A stretch of 5,853 bases of DNA from Candidatus Aenigmatarchaeota archaeon. GTDB taxonomy: Archaea > Aenigmatarchaeota > Aenigmatarchaeia > QMZP01. The stretch is from the NCBI GenBank assembly GCA_030672885.1, contig DAOVFN010000051.1:1-5853 (forward strand), written 5' to 3'. Under the pieces are notes generated by a model, which worked only from the letters and a program-made list of their open reading frames with translations, was not told the DNA's origin and did no database searches. Below, one piece after another: positions 3,001 through 5,853 of this stretch. The stretch's first letter is position 1; each line of letters opens with the position of its first letter. The position numbers and the translations under genes are program-made.

Positions 3001-5853
3001 TTCCCGTCCCCGTCGTTATCTATGTCATCATTGCAGCTGGATTCGGATGCCTGGCAGCTTCCGATGCCTGCACAATTGATGTCTGCGCAGTCTGCAGACC
3101 CGTCGGCATCGTTGTCGAACCCGTCAGAACAAAGGTATGCCGTATTCTCCCCACCCGAAACAGAGCACATGTGATGGTCGTAATCACCGAGATATCCAGT
3201 GCAATCACTGTCCGCGCAGTCCACCCCGTTTCCATAATCGTTGTCATTCGAATCCGCGCATGCATCCCATGTCACGTTTTCCGTTGAAGGGCATGCATAA
3301 CACATGGTGAACTGCTGGTTGCAGTCCGGGTCTGCGCAGTCTGCAGACCCGTCGGCGTCATCATCCAGAGAATTCTTGCAGTAGAAATCTATCTCATCCA
3401 GTGCAAGGAAGAACGGGTCTGTTGCATTGTATTCCTGATCCAGGCATGTCTGGCTGGGGTTTGCGGGGTTCGTGATTCCTATGCAGTCCGGGTCTGCGCA
3501 GTCTTTTCCTGTTGAGCTGTTTGCCGAATAACCGTTGCCGTTCCAGTAATATGCATCCAGATCATTGTCAATACCGTCAAAACACCATGAAACGTTCATG
3601 CTTTCATTGGCAGGGGCCCATTCAGCTCCCTGGCAGTCATAATCATCATAGTCTGCGCCTGCCGAATATGTGATACTATAGGTCGTGTTGAAGTAGGAAT
3701 TGTAAGCGGATGCTGTCCAGCCGGAATCAGGCTGTCCATGGCCATCGTCGTAATCGTTGTCAAATGTGTCATTGCATGTAAGCTCAGTCGAAAGCTCGCA
3801 CCTGTAACCGTTGCCCATTATGGTAAGGTCGCAGTCCTCGTCTGCTACTGTTCCCCATCTGCAGTCCATGCCGGCCCCGTTCGTGGTGTTGAGCGAATAG
3901 CCGCCTGCCCCTCCCCCGTTCGTGTAATACCTGTCCCAGTCATTGTCCATATTGTCATCGCACTGAACTCCGGTTTCTGTGCTGTTGCCCGTATGTTGCT
4001 GGCAGAAAGCAGAGCAGTCGTATTCTGCATCATTATAAGAGCCTCCTGTCTGGAGCTCGCAGTCTTTCAGGTTGTACATGTCGTTGTCGAAGTTGTCGCT
4101 GCAGTTGTTCTCGATGTTGTAGTTGCAGGTGTATGTCCCGTTCGATATGCCATCACAGTCGCTGTCTCTGCAGTCCACCAGATACAATCCCGTGTTCGCA
4201 TGACCCCATGTGGAATCCTCGGTTGCCCAGTCATTGTTGTATCCGTCAAAGCACATCGAGGCTGTCTGGGATTCGTTATAATACGCGCATATGCCTGCTG
4301 TTGCTGATGACGTATAGGCGTTCCATGCAGCAGGGCCGTATTCAAGATTGCAGTCAGCATCATAGCAGTCATAGCTTGACTGCTCAAAGCAATTCTGCTC
4401 GTTCCCGTTGCAGTTCAGGTAATCGAAGTCTGCATTTTTTGTATCATTGCATGCGTTCCAGTCAGTTCCGTTCACCCATATGTCATTCTCATGCTCGTTG
4501 CTGGAATCCCAGCGGTTCCCTTCCCCACCGTTATAGGTCACATCATCAAAGTATACTGTGACGTACATGACCTCTTCAAAGGTGCTTGACCCCTCCACGT
4601 AGTTGAATGTCAGTGTAAGGATATGGCCCTGGCTCATATTGATGCCCTCTGGATCCGCGAAAGAGATGTTTATGGCCGTGTCAAGGTTCTGTATCTCTGT
4701 CCCTCCGCTCAGGTATGATCTCATGGCTACGCGGTTCTGGTACGTTTGTGATGAGTTCAGTGAATCGGTGTCAATCGGATTCCCGTTCTTATCCAGGAAA
4801 TATATCATCTCTCCTTTGTCTGCATCGCTTCCGGGAGCATATTTGTTCACATGCCCAATGTCCGGAAGCCCGTCAACGAATATGGTGGCTGTCTTGCTCA
4901 ATCCCCATCTCTTGAACCTCATCTTGAGCGTTCCGTTTGGCATGCTGTGCATGGTATGCTGCACAACCGTGTTGAACGTGGTGGATGATGTGGTGTTCTG
5001 GCCGATATCCCCTTCCGGGATGTTCTCTGCCAGTGTCCCGTGGCTGCCGCTTGGGCTGTAGTAAAGGCTTGAGTTATCGAAATCCTGCTTTGCCACACAT
5101 GAATACGTAATCCCTCCGCATTCCGGGTCATCGCAGTCAACAATGCTGTCTGATTCATCCGGATTGTCTATCATGTCATGGCAATACAGTTCAACCTTCG
5201 TCCCCCCGTATTTGGTCACTGAGAATGCAACGTCTCCCTGGCCATCACCCATTATCGTGTTCTGGAAATACATATTGGCCGCTGTCTTTGAGTTGACGGT
5301 GTTTGCTATGTCCCCCGTTGTCCACTCAATCTTGTGGGTATGTATCCTCCAGGTCACGTTTTCCTCTATAATCACTGTCAGGTTCGGCTGGTACACACCG
5401 CACCTGTCAATCCTCCATGGTATCCAGTTGTCAGTGGTCCCTCCCAGAGTGCTGTTGATTATGTCTGCGCTGTTGAGGACGTAGTTCACGGTCTGGTTTT
5501 GTTCGCTGACATCCTCTGAAAGCGTGTTGTTCACGAATATCTGCCTGTAACCCGCCAACCCACTGTCATGACAGTTGCTCTGGTTTATGTAGCAGCCTAT
5601 CACGTTCCCTGACTCGGCTGTAAGGTTCACGAAGCTTATGTTGAAGCTGTATTTGAAGTTTCCTGCAGCAGGGGGAGTTTCTGGCTCGATGTAATAGATG
5701 CCTTCCGGAAGCGACAAGCCTGTCCAGTTGGTTGCGACCATGTCTATTGTGAACGATGTCCAGGAGGGGGCTGAATAGACATATCCATTTCCCCCGTTCT
5801 CTGCATATACCCTGAGATTCGCATAGTATGTCCCGTCCTGGGGATTCGCCTCT
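1..5853 (-). CDS. Giant modular extracellular protein (Ig-like modules plus Asp/Cys metal-binding-type repeats), internal fragment
   Basis: One frame, codons from 5852 down to 3, stays open for 1,950 codons, so both gene ends lie outside and the full protein exceeds 200 kDa. The translation is Asn/Ser/Thr/Asp/Gly-rich with few Lys and Arg, carries roughly 80 Asn-X-Ser/Thr sequons by hand count, and contains no transmembrane-like hydrophobic stretch. Module order: beta-rich N-part (residues 1-223), lone Asp/Cys repeat (224-252), beta-rich domain (253-467), ten Asp/Cys repeats (468-959), beta-rich segment (960-1114), Ig/fibronectin-like modules (1115-1341), a calcium-loop-like linker (1342-1358), Ig-like run (1359-1950). 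This architecture is known from surface and secreted proteins; a stalk, adhesin or envelope role is inferred. No enzyme motif was seen. Internal ATG codons have no reason to be starts because coding character continues upstream of each. AGG/AGA supply about 30 of 36 Arg codons, suggesting an archaeal host. The frame is certain; the exact function is unknown. Confidence 0.93.
3..410 (-). other. Ig-like module E, cut by the window edge (residues 1815-1950)
   Basis: It starts PPVITDISFMPAVID and includes NISQVRISLYNVTEF and YFNITATDSAGNSDTT, the late-strand A-x-D-S-A-G-N motif again. A Tyr/Asn/Ser-rich stretch lies in the middle with one Cys (SSSCIND). After the module the chain continues as YFDLNYTSGADSTKLNESVSIEV, which reads like the start of a further region, up to the window edge at STAA with no stop codon. 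Confidence 0.6.
411..671 (-). other. Ig-like module D (residues 1728-1814)
   Basis: It begins DITMSFPANGSVFSVG, with N-I-T-G-T-A-S-D in the centre, and ends LSDGEYILTVTANDTAGNENS followed by SFTIDTT and the next hinge. This is the commonest form of bacterial and archaeal Ig-like domain (P-x-N-G-S start, T-V-T-A-x-D-x-A-G-N end). It has no cysteine, unlike modules A to C, and many sequons. Confidence 0.7.
672..935 (-). repeat. Ig-like module A, second copy (residues 1640-1727)
   Basis: It runs from PPAITITSPTNSTIN to YWTRDTDVP and repeats the first copy at 1512-1778 almost landmark for landmark: C-x13-C pair (SCSSYSVDSA, NVTNCSI), WSGT, LSDGFHNITVWANDSVGN and TYWTRDT. The copies are not adjacent; modules B and C lie between them. 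Confidence 0.75.
936..1229 (-). other. Ig-like module C, Trp-rich (residues 1542-1639)
   Basis: It starts about TPQFGTNPADNTI and ends at VTIDTT before the next hinge. Seven Trp fall in about 50 residues (LWSDWSGSW, TWSV, SWAWAAWC). Cysteines lie in FELGCYDN and AAWCNDSSG, the latter matching the late-strand C-x-D-S-S-G motif of module B, so the core fold is the same with an aromatic face added. Function of the Trp-rich face unknown; ligand or glycan contact is possible. Confidence 0.6.
1230..1511 (-). other. Ig-like module B (residues 1448-1541)
   Basis: It contains FQFTMTDNINKTASCTLYIN, then a Thr/Asn-rich stretch, then TVPAGSNTWHVSCSDG. The pattern of a Cys in a C-x-L-Y-I-N strand and a second in W-x-V-x-C-x-D-G is recurrent in Ig-like domains of archaeal and bacterial surface proteins, and predicts one intradomain disulfide. 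Sequons are dense (six or more). It sits between module A and the Trp-rich module. Confidence 0.65.
1512..1778 (-). repeat. Ig-like module A, first copy (residues 1359-1447)
   Basis: It runs from PASISIIRPLNSTIN to YWTRDTTAP. Inside are a cysteine pair spaced C-x13-C (ECSVYSVDGG, NVTNCSI), the block LSDGFHNMTVYANNSAGN, and four to six sequons. The hinge D-T-T-A-P at the end is typical of tandem Ig-like domains. It is a duplicate of the module at 672-935, with 49 of 77 ungapped aligned residues identical by hand count. Confidence 0.75.
1779..1829 (-). other. Calcium-loop-like linker between module groups (residues 1342-1358)
   Basis: The sequence CEFGDMNDNGVLDACEP has the D-x-N-x-N-G-x-x-D spacing of EF-hand-like loops found in dockerins and thrombospondin type-3 repeats, flanked by one Cys on each side (C-x13-C). 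Unlike true dockerins it occurs once, not as a pair, so cohesin binding is unlikely. It sits exactly at the boundary between the Cys-rich upstream part and the long Ig-like run, and probably works as a metal-stabilised joint. Confidence 0.65.
1830..2510 (-). other. Two Ig/fibronectin-like modules (residues 1115-1341)
   Basis: The first module begins at DDTAPVIERV, the usual inter-module hinge of Ig-like proteins, and ends near residue 1218; it carries a cysteine pair (DRCYYNVSG and SSDC) and the late-strand motif YSLNVWARDDTGN. The second begins about KPKYVSGSFSLS and has a pair in ANCSVYY and RVTCTG, then YELWVDMTDSDGD near its end. In both, the W/D-x-T/D-D-x-G pattern matches the last strand and turn of bacterial and archaeal Ig-like domains. 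The segment ends with a Ser/Gly/Thr-rich linker before the calcium-loop-like motif. Spacer or binding role inferred. Confidence 0.6.
2511..2975 (-). other. Beta-rich segment after the repeat block (residues 960-1114)
   Basis: A short linker with one Cys (YPNTVC) and a Pro/Thr/Ser stretch (RPPTTSSSTYG) leads into a cysteine-free region with strand-like runs: NVLVTWDSRVRMG, NYTIRLQK, ANIYIGSLTG and VSGFDITVEI. It ends in GVIILDD, directly before the D-T-A-P of the next module. The Pro/Thr/Ser stretch looks like a flexible hinge between the rod-like block and the Ig-like part. Family not recognised. Confidence 0.45.
3081..3107. repeat. 27-nt direct repeat, copy A (inside Asp/Cys repeat 9)
   Basis: This stretch, starting gtctgcgcagtctgc, is identical over 27 nt to 3330-3356. 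It encodes the DADGSADCAD part of compact repeat 9, so it is protein-coding repeat DNA and not a separate element. Identity at synonymous positions suggests recent duplication or gene conversion. Confidence 0.85.
3330..3356. repeat. 27-nt direct repeat, copy B (inside Asp/Cys repeat 7)
   Basis: Identical over 27 nt to 3081-3107. An overlapping 23-nt stretch at 3320-3342 is also identical to 3482-3504 in repeat 6, covering the codons for CADPDC and its neighbours. Repeats 6, 7 and 9 thus share near-exact DNA, while repeat 8, lying between 7 and 9, does not. Confidence 0.85.
3483..3584 (-). repeat. Asp/Cys repeat 6, expanded (residues 757-790)
   Basis: It starts CFDGIDNDLD and ends KDCADPDC, spacing C-x27-C-x4-C, with a fourth Cys in PSQTC. 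The two halves are close to consensus, and the 14 extra residues contain AYYWNGNGYSANSS, matching the insert of repeat 4. It marks the transition from expanded to compact units. Confidence 0.8.
3633..3776 (-). repeat. Asp/Cys repeat 5, longest insert (residues 693-740)
   Basis: It starts CNDTFDNDYDDG and closes YDDYDC, with 46 residues between the two cysteines against 13 in compact units. The insert is rich in Tyr, Ser, Thr and Gly. The usual third and fourth cysteines are missing: after the closing DC the chain runs to the next repeat without one, so this unit has only two. Confidence 0.7.
3831..3962 (-). repeat. Asp/Cys repeat 4, expanded with a Tyr/Gly/Asn insert (residues 631-674)
   Basis: It starts CDDNMDNDWD, then runs through a Tyr/Gly/Asn-rich insert containing RYYTNGGG and GGYSLN before MDC, spacing C-x32-C-x9-C, with a fourth Cys in GNGYRC. 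The insert clearly resembles that of repeat 6 (D-x-Y-Y-x-N-G ... G-Y-S-x-N), so the two expanded units share ancestry. Confidence 0.75.
4002..4103 (-). repeat. Asp/Cys repeat 3, expanded in the second half (residues 584-617)
   Basis: It starts CSDNFDNDMYNLKDC, so the first half has the standard C-x13-C spacing, but the next cysteine follows after 14 residues (EYDC) and the last after 3 more (SAFC). Here the extra residues fall after the second Cys, unlike repeats 2, 4, 5 and 6 where they fall before it. The unit still totals four cysteines. Confidence 0.7.
4155..4253 (-). repeat. Asp/Cys repeat 2, expanded (residues 534-566)
   Basis: It begins CFDGYNND and ends VDCRDSDC, spacing C-x26-C-x4-C, with a fourth Cys in GTYTC shortly after. 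About 13 extra residues, rich in Trp, Thr and Gly, sit between the D-N-D half and the D-C half compared with the compact units. The conserved ends show that this is an insertion into the loop and not two half-repeats. Confidence 0.75.
4350..4451 (-). repeat. Asp/Cys repeat 1, divergent (residues 468-501)
   Basis: It starts CNDTKNADFDYLNC and closes with YDCYDADC. Cys spacing is C-x12-C-x6-C-x7-C-x4-C, with one more Cys about 22 residues later (AGIC). The first half keeps the acidic positions only loosely (NAD for DND), and two additional cysteines sit in the middle. It is the most degenerate unit of the block, at its N-terminal edge. Confidence 0.6.
4452..5096 (-). other. Beta-rich domain between Asp/Cys repeats (residues 253-467), unrecognised
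   Basis: About 215 residues lie between the lone repeat and the main repeat block. After the first residues the segment has no cysteine, unlike its flanks. Strand-like stretches include LKMRFKRWGL, KTATIFVDGLPDIG, GEMIYFLDKNGNPID, HILTLTFNYVEG and EEVMYVTVYFDDVTY. The last two, with a well-defined end at the NDIWVNGTDW stretch, resemble the final strands of a jelly-roll or lectin-like sandwich, but no family signature is evident and a LamG or carbohydrate-binding assignment would be a guess. It is the least repetitive part of the visible protein and the best candidate in the window for a dedicated binding domain. Confidence 0.45.
5097..5183 (-). repeat. Isolated Asp/Cys repeat (repeat 0), residues 224-252
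   Basis: It begins CHDMIDNPDESD, continues to VDCDDPEC and ends at a fourth cysteine in GITYSC, giving spacing C-x15-C-x4-C-x7-C. This is the same plan as the ten repeats further along, with a Pro where the others have the second Asp of D-N-D and two extra residues before the second Cys. The acidic and Asn side chains are spaced as in calcium-binding Asp-rich loops; metal binding is inferred. It stands 215 residues away from the main block. Confidence 0.75.
5184..5852 (-). other. N-terminal part of the visible protein (residues 1-223): beta-rich, unrecognised
   Basis: The segment alternates hydrophobic and polar residues in the way beta-sandwich domains do, for example around TYYANLRVYAENG near the start and KYSFNISFVNLT near residues 70-80. 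It has nine sequons by hand count. Cys87 and Cys94 (C-x6-C) lie in a GCYINQSNC stretch and could form a local disulfide; another cysteine is at residue 151. The first 30 or so residues read like the C-terminal strands of an Ig or fibronectin-like module cut by the window edge. Residues 150-223 lead directly into a lone Asp/Cys repeat. I do not recognise a specific family. Confidence 0.5.

Larger units (their letters stand above)
2976..3380 (-). repeat. Four compact Asp/Cys repeats in a row (repeats 7-10, residues 825-959)
   Basis: The four units lie at 3380-3321, 3260-3201, 3131-3072 and 3035-2976, each exactly 20 residues with C-x13-C-x4-C. They read as CKNSLDDDADG, CADSNDNDYGNG, CSDGFDNDADG and CNDDIDNDGDG, each closing with D-C-A-D-x-x-C. 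Linkers of 12 to 23 residues follow the first three units and carry a further Cys (two after repeat 7); another follows repeat 10 in YPNTVC. These are the textbook form of the motif and most likely to bind calcium or another divalent metal. Confidence 0.85.
2976..4451 (-). repeat. Block of ten Asp/Cys repeats (residues 468-959)
   Basis: Ten units share the plan C-x-D-x-x-D-N-D-x-D ... D-C-x-D-x-x-C. First-Cys positions are 4451, 4253, 4103, 3962, 3776, 3584, 3380, 3260, 3131 and 3035, so the period varies from 32 to 68 residues. Most units have a further Cys 4 to 20 residues after the third, giving four per unit. The DNDxDG half resembles calcium-binding loops of thrombospondin type-3 and the Asp-rich motif of the Pfam family named for MopE metal binding; related DG-DND-DG-DC repeats occur in many secreted bacterial and archaeal proteins. 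Metal binding plus disulfide pairing is inferred from that resemblance. The block probably forms an elongated, metal-stiffened rod. Confidence 0.85.

Noticed and set aside
2976..3584. Possible CRISPR array, because short direct repeats recur at 3081, 3330 and 3482
   Set aside because: The repeats are unequally spaced, only partly identical and in frame with protein repeats; no regular spacers.
3738..4307. Plus-strand open frame of 189 codons, Val/Ala-rich and membrane-like
   Set aside because: It is antisense to Asp/Cys repeats 2 to 5. The Val/Ile/Ala richness is the complement of Asp/Asn/Tyr/Cys codons (GAC, AAC, TGC), which produces a false hydrophobic protein.
4067..4387. Minus-strand open frame in another phase, Thr-rich
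   Set aside because: Out of phase with the continuous 1,950-codon frame that shows clear repeats; its Thr runs come from reading GAC and AAC codons out of phase.
2976..4451. Copper-binding MopE-like function
   Set aside because: The DG-x-DND-x-DG part resembles the Pfam motif named after MopE, but the motif is widespread and the His/kynurenine copper ligands cannot be shown here. Only generic divalent metal binding is proposed.
4133..4561. Plus-strand frame of 142 codons rich in Ser, His, Arg and Cys
   Set aside because: Composition without domain character, overlapping other open frames and the continuous minus-strand gene.
4603..5061. Plus-strand open frame of 152 codons
   Set aside because: Antisense to the beta-rich domain at residues 253-467; no start context or family resemblance.
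3..5852. Internal ATG codons as translation starts of smaller genes
   Set aside because: Repeat and domain periodicity continues through each of them, and none follows a stop codon in that frame.

Overview
The window is a piece from the middle of one very large protein-coding gene on the minus strand. Reading codons from position 5852 down to position 3 gives 1,950 consecutive sense codons without a stop. Neither the start nor the end of the gene is inside the window. Hand translation of every codon in that frame gives a coherent secreted-type protein: Asn/Ser/Thr/Asp/Gly-rich, poor in Lys and Arg, full of beta-sheet-like modules and Asn-X-Ser/Thr sequons, with regularly placed cysteines. No second gene, RNA gene, promoter, terminator or mobile element is supportable.

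Order in the protein, N- to C-terminal (plus-strand coordinates descending; residues numbered within the window): (1) residues 1-223 (5852-5184), beta-rich, no family recognised; (2) residues 224-252 (5183-5097), a lone Asp/Cys repeat; (3) residues 253-467 (5096-4452), an unrecognised beta-rich domain; (4) residues 468-959 (4451-2976), a block of ten Asp/Cys repeats built on C-x-D-x-x-D-N-D ... D-C-x-D-x-x-C, the first six expanded by insertions and the last four compact and 20 residues long; (5) residues 960-1114 (2975-2511), an unrecognised beta-rich segment; (6) residues 1115-1341 (2510-1830), two Ig/fibronectin-like modules; (7) residues 1342-1358 (1829-1779), a short Asp/Asn loop like a thrombospondin type-3 or dockerin calcium loop; (8) residues 1359-1950 (1778-3), a run of Ig-like modules. 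The first and fourth modules of that run are clear duplicates (49 of 77 aligned residues identical by hand count).

Organism: most likely an archaeon, and a DPANN-type lineage such as Woesearchaeota is a reasonable guess. About 30 of 36 Arg codons are AGG/AGA, ATA is a very frequent Ile codon, and large sequon-rich Ig and Asp/Cys-repeat surface proteins are common in such genomes. This is inference; no taxonomic marker gene is present.

Biological reading: probably part of a giant modular cell-surface or secreted protein (stalk, adhesin or envelope protein). The Asp/Cys repeats likely bind divalent metal and form disulfides to stiffen the chain, and the Ig-like modules likely act as spacers or binding units. 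Signal peptide, membrane anchor and any catalytic or binding head would lie outside the window, so the specific function cannot be read here.
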